Positions 44,250-52,890 of a stretch of 64,000 nt of DNA are shown one piece after another. Under the pieces are notes generated by a model. It searched no databases. It saw only the letters and a list, made by a program, of their open reading frames with translations, and had not been told where the DNA came from. The stretch is from positions 1-64,000 of the forward strand of contig CAZUGA010000017.1 in the NCBI GenBank assembly GCA_964619885.1, written 5' to 3'. Source of the stretch: CAZUGA01 sp964619885 (lineage in GTDB: Bacteria; Pseudomonadota; Gammaproteobacteria; Methylococcales; UBA1147). A program made the position numbers and the translations under genes. Positions within the stretch are counted from its first letter, which is position 1, and each line of letters begins with the position of its first letter.

Positions 44250-44835
44250 ATCGAAGGAATATAGAGAAAAAATATCGATCGAGACGGACCTCATGGCTCT
44301 ACATGGTTCTTTCAGCCAATTATAAAAAGTGGACTTGCGAATATCCAACGGCCTGAGGGATTTCTGGAGGGGTAAATTGGATTATTCAACCAGCCGAATG
44401 ATCTGGTACTTTTCGGAGGCTGTATACCTCATGTATTGTCCCCCCATCCCCGATCATACATTTTTTAAAGTAGACGGTTCTCCATAGACAGCAGGGTTTT
44501 GACTTTATCGGTCGTCGCTTCTCGAACCGTGTCACGCGTAAGCCGTTTTTCACCTGCTTCAAGCAATTCCTTCGACCAGCAATAGTAAATATTGGTATGA
44601 CCCCTTCCCAGCGACACAGCTCGGCAAGGCTGTCTTCACCCCGAAGACCTTCCAGTACAATACGAATCATTTCTTCAGCAGAATAATGACGTCGCGTGGC
44701 CCGACGGATATCTTGAACGGTTTTTTCTGCGCTGTGTTTCTTGGTCATCATCGTTTCCTCTTTGGGTCAACGATGAACCAAAACTGTCTCTTAGGCAATC
44801 AGGCTATTCTGTCCAACTTGGGCTGACGGGGTACA
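44250..44835 (-). mobile_element. Degenerate IS3-family insertion sequence
   Basis: The minus-strand frame 44386–44751 begins like IS3-family OrfA transposases ('RRHYSAEEMIRIVLEGLRGEDSLAELCRWEGV') and then frameshifts. Next, 'MRYTASEKYQIIRLVE' followed by an in-frame stop and 'RPLDIRKSTFYNWLKE' is the start of OrfB. The likely left inverted repeat begins TGTACCCCGTCAGC at 44835 (read on the minus strand). The rest of OrfB and the right end are missing. It is a dead remnant. Confidence 0.8.
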
Positions 44836-45190
44836 ACGCTAATTGGTAAAAAAGTCTCTCTTTGGAATGTATTACAACGTATACAAAAGCTAATTAGGCC
44901 CTTCAACCTGGGGCCACCTAAAGCGACGTTGCGCCAAGTTCACCTTACTAGTCAAACAGGATGGTACTCCAAAATTTATCGACTCGTTGTCGGTGGTGCA
45001 GTTAATCCTGGCTTAAGGTTCTTGAAAAAATCCGTGGAGGTAGTTGAAGAACCAAAGGTGTCAGCCATTTTGATATCTTTCTACTTGCCTTTTCATTACT
45101 TTTTCGATCGAAGGTTTTTTCCAGCAAATCCGCTCAAGAAGCGATGCTTATTGCTTGGAATAGGTGAATTGTTGCACGGTACCGAATAAT
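44836..45190. other. 355-bp gap between IS remnant and comM
   Basis: No supported gene. A plus-strand open frame at 44929–45189 has no family similarity and no ribosome site and runs straight into the comM stop; I treat it as chance. The region may include IS or target-site debris. Confidence 0.4.
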
Positions 45191-46699
45191 CTAATTGCTT
45201 CGGTCCAATTTTCGATAGCCAATTGCTTCGCTTAAATGTTTTATCTGGATTTGCTCCGATCCGGCTAAATCGGCGATGGTCCTGGCAACCTTCAAGATAC
45301 GGTGGTACGCGCGGTGGGACAGTCCGAATTGATGCATGGCTTGTTCCATTAATTGATCCCCGGATTTTTCCAGTTGGCAATATTTCTTTACTTCCGGGGC
45401 GGTCATCGATGCGTTGGGTTGGCCACGTTGGGTGATAGCGCGGTCGCGGGCGATAATCACGCGTTGTCGGATCTGGCCGCTGGTTTCTTCGCCGTGGGGG
45501 CTGCCCTTGCGTAGAATCTTGTGTGCAATGCGCGGGACTTCCACATGAATGTCTATTCGATCCAACAATGGCCCGGATATCTTGCTTCGATAACGGCGTA
45601 CTTGTTCTGAGGTGCAGCGGCATTTACCGGATTCATCCCCATAAAAGCCACAGAAACACGGATTCATTGCGGCGATTAATTGGAATTTTGCTGGATAATT
45701 GGCCTGTTGCGCTGCACGCGAAATGGTGATGTGTGCGGTTTCCAGGGGTTCGCGCAATACTTCCAGAACTTTCCGATCAAACTCGGGTAGTTCGTCCAAA
45801 AAAAGCGTGCCGTTATGTGCCAATGAAATTTCGCCGGGTTTTGGGTTGCTGCCACCGCCGACGAGTGCGGGCGCTGATGCGGTGTGGTGCGGCGCACGAA
45901 ATGGCGGTTTTCGCCAATTTGATAAATCGATCGCCTGGTTGGCGACGGACATAATGGCGGCGGTTTCAAGTGCTTCATCTTCCGTAAGTGGCGGTAATAT
46001 ACTTGGCAGACGCGATGCGAGCATGGACTTACCCGTACCTGGAGGACCTATCATGACCAGATTGTGCGATCCGGCCGCGGCAACTTCCAACGCTCTTTTG
46101 GCGTGATATTGTCCGTGGACATCATGGAAATCGGGGCAATTCTGATTTGTCAAAGTGGATTGGGATGGCGCGGTGGGTTCGATTGGTTTTTGACCGTTCA
46201 AGTGTGCGCAAATTTCCAAGAGGTGGTTGGCGCCAATAATATGAGCGTCCTTAACCATCGCGGCTTCGGTCTGGTTGCTGGTCGAAACCAGCAATGAGCG
46301 TCCCGCGTTTCGCGCCTGTACCGCAATCGGTAATGCGCCCTTGATTGGCCTGAGCTCTCCTCCAAGTGATAGTTCTGCGGCAAATTCGAGCTTTTCTAAC
46401 TGGTCAATTTTGATTTGGGCAGATGCAGCGAGTATGCCAATTGCGATGGGCAAATCGAAGCGACCGCCTTCTTTGGGTAGATCGGCCGGTGCTAAATTGA
46501 CCGTGATTCGGCGGGTCGGAAATTCCAGCCGTGAATTTAGCAATGCCCCGCGTACCCTGTCTTTACTCTCTTTGACCGCCGTTTCGGGAAGGCCAACGAT
46601 GGATAAACTGGGTAAGCCGTTGGATATATGGACTTCGACGGTGACTTGAGGAGCTTGTATGCCTTGGCTACCGCGGCTATATACAATGGCAAGAGACAT
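45191..46699 (-). CDS. comM: YifB/ComM family AAA+ ATPase
   Basis: 502 residues, typical of ComM, a hexameric branch-migration helicase that promotes natural transformation. It has the N-terminal Lon-like domain ('LAIVYSRGSQGIQAPQVTVEVHISNGLPSLSIVGLPETAVKESKDRVRGAL'), Walker A 'GPPGTGKSML' (about 219–228), Walker B 'LFLDELPEF', a four-Cys zinc motif 'NPCFCGFYGDESGKCRCT' and the C-terminal Mg-chelatase-like domain ('MEQAMHQFGLSHRAYHRILKVARTIADLAG'). Monocistronic; followed on the same strand by nothing in the 355-bp gap. Confidence 0.94.
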   Translation of the reverse strand: MSLAIVYSRGSQGIQAPQVTVEVHISNGLPSLSIVGLPETAVKESKDRVRGALLNSRLEFPTRRITVNLAPADLPKEGGRFDLPIAIGILAASAQIKIDQLEKLEFAAELSLGGELRPIKGALPIAVQARNAGRSLLVSTSNQTEAAMVKDAHIIGANHLLEICAHLNGQKPIEPTAPSQSTLTNQNCPDFHDVHGQYHAKRALEVAAAGSHNLVMIGPPGTGKSMLASRLPSILPPLTEDEALETAAIMSVANQAIDLSNWRKPPFRAPHHTASAPALVGGGSNPKPGEISLAHNGTLFLDELPEFDRKVLEVLREPLETAHITISRAAQQANYPAKFQLIAAMNPCFCGFYGDESGKCRCTSEQVRRYRSKISGPLLDRIDIHVEVPRIAHKILRKGSPHGEETSGQIRQRVIIARDRAITQRGQPNASMTAPEVKKYCQLEKSGDQLMEQAMHQFGLSHRAYHRILKVARTIADLAGSEQIQIKHLSEAIGYRKLDRSN

Positions 46700-46812
46700 A
46701 AGGTCCTTGTCGGTCGTTTCGCCAATAACTTGAGCGTACTACTCAATTGTAGAGCGTAAGAATTTGTGCGATACGCGTTTGAAGGGCTACGAAACCCACG
46801 CCCCGCTGAGAG

Positions 46813-47058
46813 CTATTCTGAATCTGCCTCCATTTTGGCGATTTGTTTTTCCAATGCGTCAAGTTTTTCCCGGGTCTTGGCTAGCACGGCTCTTTGTACC
46901 TCAAATTCTTCGCGCGAAACCAAATCCATTTTGGCGAAAGTACTTTGTAATACCGCGCGAAAATTCTTTTCTAAGTCTTTATGAAGATGCTGCAAACCCG
47001 TGGGCAAACTATTTGCTAACCGCCGGACCGTTTCATCTAGTGTATTCGAATCAATCAT
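46813..47058 (-). CDS. ubiK: Ubiquinone biosynthesis accessory factor UbiK
   Basis: An 81-residue helical protein with the BMFP/YqiC pattern: 'LAN' and 'LPTGLQHLHKDLEKNFRAVLQSTFAKMDLVSREEFEVQRAVL', then a C-terminal coiled coil 'REKLDALEKQIAKME'. UbiK assists the cytoplasmic ubiquinone-synthesis complex with UbiJ. It is normally found near comM in gammaproteobacteria, as here. Confidence 0.9.
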   Translation of the reverse strand: MIDSNTLDETVRRLANSLPTGLQHLHKDLEKNFRAVLQSTFAKMDLVSREEFEVQRAVLAKTREKLDALEKQIAKMEADSE

Positions 47059-47116
47059 TCGTGAAGCATAGCGGAATGGGGGGGTGGGCGTCTACGAGAA
47101 ACTGTAAGCGCGATCT

Positions 47117-47165
47117 GCACCAACATGACGCGCCCGGGATCCTAAAGCGCACTAATATTGTGCGC
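47117..47165. promoter_or_regulatory. Two NtrC-like enhancer boxes, 32 bp apart
   Basis: The stronger box (47147–47165) is GCGCAC-N7-GTGCGC, a perfect palindrome matching the NtrC pattern GCAC-N7-GTGC. A weaker box (47117–47131, GCAC-N7-ACGC) begins exactly 32 bp upstream, three helical turns, the spacing of paired NtrC sites at E. coli glnA. Both lie about 90–120 bp upstream of the sigma-54-like promoter of the first glnK–amtB pair. Confidence 0.65.
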
Positions 47166-47222
47166 TTCTGTCGGAGGCTTCCCGCGTTAAAGCTTATACT
47201 ATTGATTTTTATATTTAAAAAA

Positions 47223-47240
47223 TAGGCATACTTTGTGCTT
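47223..47240 (+). promoter_or_regulatory. Sigma-54 (-24/-12) promoter candidate for glnK–amtB
   Basis: TAGGCATACTTTGTGCTT has GG (47225–47226) and GC (47237–47238) separated by 10 bases. It lies about 97 bp before the first glnK. The fit to the consensus (TGGCAC-N5-TTGC) is slightly weaker than the site at 42841, but the NtrC-like boxes upstream support it. Confidence 0.6.
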
Positions 47241-47336
47241 TAACGAGTTCAGGAATACAGCGCTGCAGCTCTTGTGCTGCCAGAATACTCATAAATTAGG
47301 TCGTTGAACGATCTCAATAATATCAAGGGGGCGTAG

Positions 47337-47675
47337 ATGAAACTCATTACAGCAATTCTAAAGCCGTTCAAAATGGACGATGTTCGCGAAGGGCTATCTG
47401 ATATAGGCGTTACTGGAATAACGGTAACCGAAGTTAAAGGCTTTGGTCGTCAAAAAGGGCATACCGAGCTCTATAGGGGTGCGGAATATGTTGTGGATTT
47501 CTTGCCGAAGATCAAGTTGGAAGTTGCTGTCTCGACAGATCAACTTGACCAAGTCGTGGATGTAATTGCAAAAACCGCCAATACCGGAAAGATCGGCGAT
47601 GGAAAAATCTTTGTGTCAGATCTAGAGCAGGTCATTCGAATTCGCACCGGTGAAACCGGAGCTGACGCTTTGTGA
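47337..47675 (+). CDS. glnK: PII signal transduction protein GlnK (copy 1)
   Basis: 112 residues, standard for PII. The T-loop with the uridylylation site is intact ('GRQKGHTELYRGAEYVVDFLPK', Tyr51), as are the B-loop 'TGKIGDGKIFV' and the C-terminal 'IRTGETGADAL'. GlnK reports nitrogen status and plugs AmtB. It sits 29 bp upstream of amtB, the standard pairing. Expression is probably under NtrC/sigma-54 (candidate sites upstream). Confidence 0.94.
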   Translation: MKLITAILKPFKMDDVREGLSDIGVTGITVTEVKGFGRQKGHTELYRGAEYVVDFLPKIKLEVAVSTDQLDQVVDVIAKTANTGKIGDGKIFVSDLEQVIRIRTGETGADAL

Positions 47676-47704
47676 TTTTTTAATAATTTCCGGGAGATAT
47701 TGAA

Positions 47705-49018
47705 ATGATAAATGCTAAAAAGAATACTTCTATCAACAAGGGTTTAGTGGGGGGATTATTTGCTATCTCGGCGATGACGATGCCGGCGATATCGCACGCA
47801 GAAGATGTCCTGAATTCGGGGGATACCGCGTGGATGTTGACATCGATGGTGTTGGTTTTGTTTATGACAATTCCAGGTCTTTCATTGTTCTACGCGGGAA
47901 TGGTAAGAAGCAAAAACCCACTGTCAGTGATGATGCAATGTTTCACCATTACCTGTTTGATTACGGTCATTTGGGTGATTTATGGCTACAGTCTGGCGTT
48001 TGGTGACGGCGATGCCTTTGTCGGTTATCTAGGCAAAGCTTTTATGGCAGGCGTCGGCGTGGAAACTTTGAGCGGAACTATACCGGAATCAGTGTTCGCA
48101 ATGTTCCAATTAACCTTTGCGATCATTACACCAGCTTTGATCGTTGGTGCTTTTGCCGAGCGCATGAAATTTTCTGCGATGCTCTGGTTTATGGCCTTAT
48201 GGGTGACGGTAGTTTACGCGCCGGTTTGTCACTGGGTATGGGGCGGCGGTTGGCTCGGCGACCAAGGCGTACTGGATTTCGCAGGCGGTACAGTTGTACA
48301 TATTAACGCGGGCATTGCCGGATTGGTTTGTGCGATTGTTCTGGGCAAGAGAAAAGGCTATCCATCAACTGCAATGCCGCCCCATAGTATGGTGTTGACC
48401 TTGGTTGGTGCTGGAATGTTGTGGGTAGGGTGGTTTGGTTTTAACGCGGGCAGCGAGCTTGCCGCGGACGGAACTGCCGGAATGGCAATGGTAGTGACTC
48501 AGGTGGCAACTGCGACGGCTGCGTTAACCTGGATGTTCGTTGAGTGGAAAATTCATGGCAAACCTAGCGCATTGGGGATTGCGTCGGGCGCGGTTGCTGG
48601 ACTGGTTGCCATTACTCCTGCGTCCGGTTACGTTGGGCCGATGGGAGCGTTGGCGATCGGTGCTGCCTCAGGTTTGGGTTGTTACATTGTTGCGGTGCAC
48701 ATTAAGCGGGCTTTGGGCTTTGATGACTCATTGGATGCGTTTAGCGTTCACGGGGTTGGCGGAATTATCGGGGCTATATTGACTGGCGTCTTTGCGGATG
48801 CGGCACTCGGTGGGGTTGGTCTGGAGGAAGGCGTCACGATCGGCGGACAAGTTTGGAAACAAATGATTGGAATAGGTGCGACCGTAGTTTACGATCTAAT
48901 CGCAACGCTGATCTTGTTGAAAATTGTTGATCTTGTCATAGGTCTGCGCGTAACCGGCGACGAAGAGTCGGAAGGATTGGATATCGCGTTGCATGATGAA
49001 CGGGGATACAACTTGTAG
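47705..49018 (+). CDS. amtB: Ammonium transporter AmtB (copy 1)
   Basis: 437 residues with a cleavable signal peptide (about 1–32, 'AISHA'), then 11 membrane helices. Family blocks are 'DTAWMLTSMVLVLFMTIPGLSLFYAGMVRSKN', 'YAPVCHWVWGGGWL', 'DFAGGTVVHINAG' and 'FGFNAGSELAADG'; the twin histidines are in 'VVHINAG' and 'FSVHGVGG'. It conducts NH4+/NH3 into the cytoplasm and is blocked by GlnK. The second amtB gene follows 615 bp later. Confidence 0.94.
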   Translation: MINAKKNTSINKGLVGGLFAISAMTMPAISHAEDVLNSGDTAWMLTSMVLVLFMTIPGLSLFYAGMVRSKNPLSVMMQCFTITCLITVIWVIYGYSLAFGDGDAFVGYLGKAFMAGVGVETLSGTIPESVFAMFQLTFAIITPALIVGAFAERMKFSAMLWFMALWVTVVYAPVCHWVWGGGWLGDQGVLDFAGGTVVHINAGIAGLVCAIVLGKRKGYPSTAMPPHSMVLTLVGAGMLWVGWFGFNAGSELAADGTAGMAMVVTQVATATAALTWMFVEWKIHGKPSALGIASGAVAGLVAITPASGYVGPMGALAIGAASGLGCYIVAVHIKRALGFDDSLDAFSVHGVGGIIGAILTGVFADAALGGVGLEEGVTIGGQVWKQMIGIGATVVYDLIATLILLKIVDLVIGLRVTGDEESEGLDIALHDERGYNL

Positions 49019-49035
49019 TGATAGACTTATCGATT

Positions 49036-49071
49036 CACTAAAAAAGGGCGCTTCGGCGCCCTTTTTTAGTG
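49036..49071. terminator. Strong bidirectional terminator after amtB 1
   Basis: Perfect 16-bp stem with a TTCG tetraloop; the arms contain A6 and T6, so it can terminate transcription in both directions. It separates the two glnK–amtB units, meaning the second has its own promoter. Confidence 0.9.
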
Positions 49072-49275
49072 CTTACCCCTTCCAGTAATATCTAAAAAAT
49101 AATAAATTTAGGAGTTTATGTAAATAAAAACAGAAACATACGGGTATATAAGAGAGTTCTTTAACGACCAAACTCGTTAGTGCTCCAAATAAGGGCGAAT
49201 TTGTGATCTGTCGAGTAGAATGTTGTAAACTACCGATTTGTTCTGACCTTAAAATAAACTGCCTGGGGAGGATTT

Positions 49276-49614
49276 GTGAAACTAATAACAGCAATCATCA
49301 AACCGTTCAAACTTGACGACGTTCGGGAAGCACTGTCGGAAATCGGTGTAGCCGGGGTTACCGTATCCGAAGTCAAAGGCTTTGGTCGACAGAAGGGCCA
49401 CACTGAGTTGTACAGAGGTGCTGAATATGTTGTAGATTTTCTTCCCAAAATCAAACTTGAAGTTGCAATATCAGACAGCCATCTTGAGCAGGCTGTCGAT
49501 ACCATTATCAAAGCTGCCAACACCGGCAAGATTGGAGACGGAAAAATTTTTGTGACCAATCTTGAACAGGTTGTTCGGATTCGAACCGGGGAAACCGGCG
49601 AAAATGCGTTGTAA
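49276..49614 (+). CDS. glnK: PII signal transduction protein GlnK (copy 2)
   Basis: 112 residues starting at GTG with GGAGG nearby. By counting, it is about 81% identical to copy 1, with Tyr51, the T-loop and B-loop unchanged. Differences cluster in residues 83–95 ('ISDSHLEQAVDTIIKA' against 'VSTDQLDQVVDVIAKT'). No sigma-54-like site was seen upstream, so regulation may differ from copy 1. It is 18 bp upstream of amtB copy 2. Confidence 0.93.
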   Translation: MKLITAIIKPFKLDDVREALSEIGVAGVTVSEVKGFGRQKGHTELYRGAEYVVDFLPKIKLEVAISDSHLEQAVDTIIKAANTGKIGDGKIFVTNLEQVVRIRTGETGENAL

Positions 49615-49632
49615 ATTGTCTGGAGCTCGGTC

Positions 49633-50928
49633 ATGAAAAATTATTCTAAAAAAATGATAGCTGTGACATCAGCTGCTTTGTTGTTGCCTTCGGTTGCCCT
49701 TGGGGATGAGTTGAATCAAGCTAATACGGCGTGGATATTGACCTCGACTGCACTGGTGTTGTTTATGACGATTCCTGGCTTATCGCTGTTCTATGCCGGA
49801 TTGGTGCGCGCCAAGAATGTGCTCTCGGTATTGATGCAATGCTTTGTGATTACCTGCGCGATTTCGATTTTATGGTTGATAGGTGTTTATAGCCTGGCAT
49901 TTGACGATGGCGGTAGTGTTCAGGCCTACATTGGTGGGACGGACAAGGTTATGGCATTTGGCATCGATGTGAACAGTCTGATCGGAGATATACCGGAAAC
50001 TGTATTTTTTATGTTTCAGATGACCTTTGCCATCATAACTCCGGCCTTGATTGTTGGCGGTTTTGCAGAGCGCATGAAGTTTTCTGCGATGTTATTATTT
50101 AGTATGTTGTGGATTGTTTTTGTCTACGCGCCGGTTTGTCATTGGGTATGGGGTGGCGGTTGGTTGTCGGAGATGGGCTTTTTGGATTTTGCTGGTGGCT
50201 CGGTAGTGCATATCAACGCTGGCGTCGCGTCGTTGGTGGCTGCAATGGTAATTGGCAGACGACGTGGATTTCCGGATACGGCAATGCCTCCGCATAATCT
50301 AACCATGTGTATAACTGGTGCTGGCATGCTATGGGTAGGCTGGTTTGGGTTTAACGCGGGTAGCGCGTTAGCAGCAAACGGTTCCGCTGGGATGGCGATG
50401 TTGGTCACGCATATAGGTGCGGCTGCCGGGGCTTTGACCTGGATGCTGATCGAATGGGTACGTTTTGGCAAGCCCAGCGTTTTGGGTATTGTAACTGGAA
50501 TGGTCGCGGGATTGGGAACGATTACGCCGGCATCGGGTTTTGTTGGACCGATTGGAGCATTGGCGATCGGATGTATCGCTGGAACAGTGTGTTTTATGGC
50601 GACACAGTTTTTGAAGCGTGTCCTTAAAATTGATGATTCTTTAGATGTTTTTCCGGTTCACGGTGTTGGGGGGATGGTTGGGACTACGTTAACCGGTGTA
50701 TTTGCTGCGAGTTCTCTCGGCGGCATGGGTTTAGCGGATGGCGTGACGATCGGTGACCAAGTTGTAGTTCAATTGATCGGGGTGTTTGCAACTATAGTAT
50801 GGAGCGCAGTAATTAGTTATGTGTTGCTCAAAGTAGTTGACATGGTCTCTGGTTTGCGCGTTGAGGTTGACGACGAAACCCAAGGTTTGGATGTTGTTCT
50901 ACACGAAGAAACGGGTTACAACATGTAA
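49633..50928 (+). CDS. amtB: Ammonium transporter AmtB (copy 2)
   Basis: 431 residues with a signal peptide (about 1–25) and 11 membrane helices; the same family blocks as copy 1, including 'YAPVCHWVWGGGWL', 'VVHINAGVASL' and 'FPVHGVGGMVGTTLTG'. Divergence from copy 1 is greater than between the two GlnKs. Having two transporters with matched PII proteins suggests separate affinity or regulation ranges for ammonium. Confidence 0.93.
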   Translation: MKNYSKKMIAVTSAALLLPSVALGDELNQANTAWILTSTALVLFMTIPGLSLFYAGLVRAKNVLSVLMQCFVITCAISILWLIGVYSLAFDDGGSVQAYIGGTDKVMAFGIDVNSLIGDIPETVFFMFQMTFAIITPALIVGGFAERMKFSAMLLFSMLWIVFVYAPVCHWVWGGGWLSEMGFLDFAGGSVVHINAGVASLVAAMVIGRRRGFPDTAMPPHNLTMCITGAGMLWVGWFGFNAGSALAANGSAGMAMLVTHIGAAAGALTWMLIEWVRFGKPSVLGIVTGMVAGLGTITPASGFVGPIGALAIGCIAGTVCFMATQFLKRVLKIDDSLDVFPVHGVGGMVGTTLTGVFAASSLGGMGLADGVTIGDQVVVQLIGVFATIVWSAVISYVLLKVVDMVSGLRVEVDDETQGLDVVLHEETGYNM

Positions 50929-50934
50929 AACTTG

Positions 50935-50970
50935 TCACAACCGCTCTGTCGTCCTGCGGAGCGGTTGTGA
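50935..50970. terminator. Hairpin between amtB 2 and flotillin gene
   Basis: TCACAACCGCTC/GAGCGGTTGTGA, a perfect 12-bp stem with a 12-base loop, lies between two convergent genes. There is no long T-run, but GC-content and position favour a shared terminator. Confidence 0.55.
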
Positions 50971-50980
50971 AGGATTTAAA

Positions 50981-52447
50981 TCAAGACTCTGAGCGGATGT
51001 CGATTTCTTCGTTGTCGATATCCAAGACGATATCGTCACCACCTTTAAACTCGTTTAACGATGAGATTGCTTCGGCTAGGACTGATTTACGCGCGTCGTC
51101 GATCAGATTGCGAAAATCTGTTGAATCCTCCGGATAATCAAGGCCCAAAGATGATGATTTTCGGTCATCTTGTAGAAGACTATGTAAGGCTTGGGTCTTT
51201 GCTTGGACCGATGCCGGGGTTGGCAGTTTTATATCATCTGGAACTTTAGGCAGATGCTTTAAGATTTCCAATTGAACTTGTAGAGGAATATTCTTATCGG
51301 ACAAAGAAACAAATGCGCGTATAAGAGATTGAACCCCTTCCGCATGAGCTTTATAAAACTCGCTAGTTCGAGCGTTGATTAACATGCTGCTACGTTTGGA
51401 TTCCGTTGCTGCTTGCAGCATTGCAATTTGATTCTTCCGTTCCGCTTTTTCCAATTCCCGTGCCGTTAGAATTTGCTCTTCAGCTTGAGCGGCTTCTGCT
51501 TTGGCCAAGCTTGCCTTTGTTTGCGCTTTTGACTGTTCAACCCGTTTTTCGGCGACATCGATAACTTTTATATGCTCAGCGTGTTCTATTTCTTTTTCGG
51601 CAACCATTTCGGATTGTTGTTGCTGAATCTGCATATCGGATTGGATTTTTGCGGTTTCAGCTCGCTTGGTCGCATCCATGATCGCAAGCTCATGATCGTT
51701 TTCAAGTTTTAGTGAATCTTTCTGGTTATTTAGTTCCTGAATTAAACGTTCGCTATCGATCTGTTTTTTCGCAATGTCTATACGGCTTTCCTGCTCAATA
51801 TCGTTTCTGGCCTTGCGCTTGTTCAGAGTCAAGTCAATCAATTTTGTCAAACCTTCCGCATCGAAAATATTGTCGGGATCAAAAAATTCCTTGCCGGTCT
51901 GGTCCAGTCGGGTCACTGCAATTGATTCTAAAATCAAGCCATTTTTTAGCATTCGCCCAGAGCAAATATTTTGTACTTGCTCGACAAAAGTGTCGCGCTT
52001 AGATTGAAGTTCTTCTAATGTTAATTCCGCTGCGGCAGTTCGCATCGCATCTATCAATTTTCCTTCGATGAGTTGTTTGAGTTCATCGGGCGATACGCTT
52101 CTTGCGCCTAGTTGTTTAGCCGCGACCGCAATTGACGATTCTTCGGCTTCTACGTGAACGTAAAAATCCAATTCAACGTCGGCGCGTAACCGGTCGATAG
52201 TCATCAGCGCCTGTTGGTCCACCTGGCTTACAGAAATGCATATTTCCGCCAAATTTATGGGAATTACTTTGTGTAGAATAGGCAATACAAAAGCGGGTTT
52301 ATTTAAGATGATGCTTTCTCCACCATGTCCGCTACGGATATATGCGCGGTTTTTGGTTGGCCGGACATAAATGCGGGAAATGACGAAACCCAAGAGTAGG
52401 GTTATAAGGAGTACAGTAGTTACGATAGTAAACGTTATCATGCTCAT
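50981..52447 (-). CDS. Flotillin-like SPFH/Band 7 membrane protein
   Basis: 488 residues: an N-terminal membrane helix (about 3–25), an SPFH domain (about 35–210, with 'YVRPTKNRAYIRSGHGGESIILNKPAFVLPILHKVIPINL'), and a long Ala/Glu-rich coiled coil (about 215–350, 'QSKAQTKASLAKAEAAQAEEQILTARELEKAE'). This is the bacterial flotillin architecture that organises membrane microdomains. There is no NfeD partner gene next to it. The acidic C-terminus ('DDIVLDIDNEEIDIRSES') is atypically long. Confidence 0.88.
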   Translation of the reverse strand: MSMITFTIVTTVLLITLLLGFVISRIYVRPTKNRAYIRSGHGGESIILNKPAFVLPILHKVIPINLAEICISVSQVDQQALMTIDRLRADVELDFYVHVEAEESSIAVAAKQLGARSVSPDELKQLIEGKLIDAMRTAAAELTLEELQSKRDTFVEQVQNICSGRMLKNGLILESIAVTRLDQTGKEFFDPDNIFDAEGLTKLIDLTLNKRKARNDIEQESRIDIAKKQIDSERLIQELNNQKDSLKLENDHELAIMDATKRAETAKIQSDMQIQQQQSEMVAEKEIEHAEHIKVIDVAEKRVEQSKAQTKASLAKAEAAQAEEQILTARELEKAERKNQIAMLQAATESKRSSMLINARTSEFYKAHAEGVQSLIRAFVSLSDKNIPLQVQLEILKHLPKVPDDIKLPTPASVQAKTQALHSLLQDDRKSSSLGLDYPEDSTDFRNLIDDARKSVLAEAISSLNEFKGGDDIVLDIDNEEIDIRSES

Positions 52448-52890
52448 TTTTGTAGGTATAGCAGATTTAGGACGTCAAAGCATACGGTAATGCTAAATTT
52501 GCGAAAAAGCAATCTAAAATATTATTTTTTCTTTCTTATTTAAATGACTAGGTAACTTATCTTGGGTAAATTATTAAAGGAGGAACATAAATTATTGATA
52601 AGTTAATAAGGTTGTAGAGGGAGTTTTGATATGGGGGTTACTTTTGAAAAATTAATCTGCATAGCGTTGTTGATATCGGCATTCCCTGGAAAATTTGATA
52701 CTTTGCTTATATTTATATTTCTACAGCAGCTGGTTGGAATACAAAGAGCGCAACGGGGGGCTTGTTTGAATTCAAACGCGATGACTTGATGCTCGTATAT
52801 TAAAAATGGGGTTTAATTTATAGGGTCATCCTTGCTCATAGGCTATAAAAATTTAGGTCAATGTCAATCGGTGTATATTAGGAGAATTTA
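52448..52890. other. 443-bp gap, AT-rich
   Basis: AT-rich intergenic region between the flotillin gene and the oxidoreductase gene. Apart from the small ORF listed separately and an orphan AAAGGAGG near 52576 not followed by a good start, I see nothing. Confidence 0.4.
52631..52789 (+). CDS. Possible small hydrophobic peptide
   Basis: 52 codons (MGVTFEKLICIALLISA...) after a GAGGGAG ribosome site at 7-base spacing. The N-terminal half is hydrophobic. It has no recognised relatives and codon use is unremarkable; it may be chance. Confidence 0.25.
   Translation: MGVTFEKLICIALLISAFPGKFDTLLIFIFLQQLVGIQRAQRGACLNSNAMT

Noticed and set aside
44929..45189. 86-codon open frame before comM
   Set aside because: No ribosome site, no recognisable domain, and it ends at the comM stop; chance frame near IS debris.
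45096..45623. 175-codon minus-strand frame inside comM
   Set aside because: Shadow of the ComM C-terminal coding sequence in another frame.
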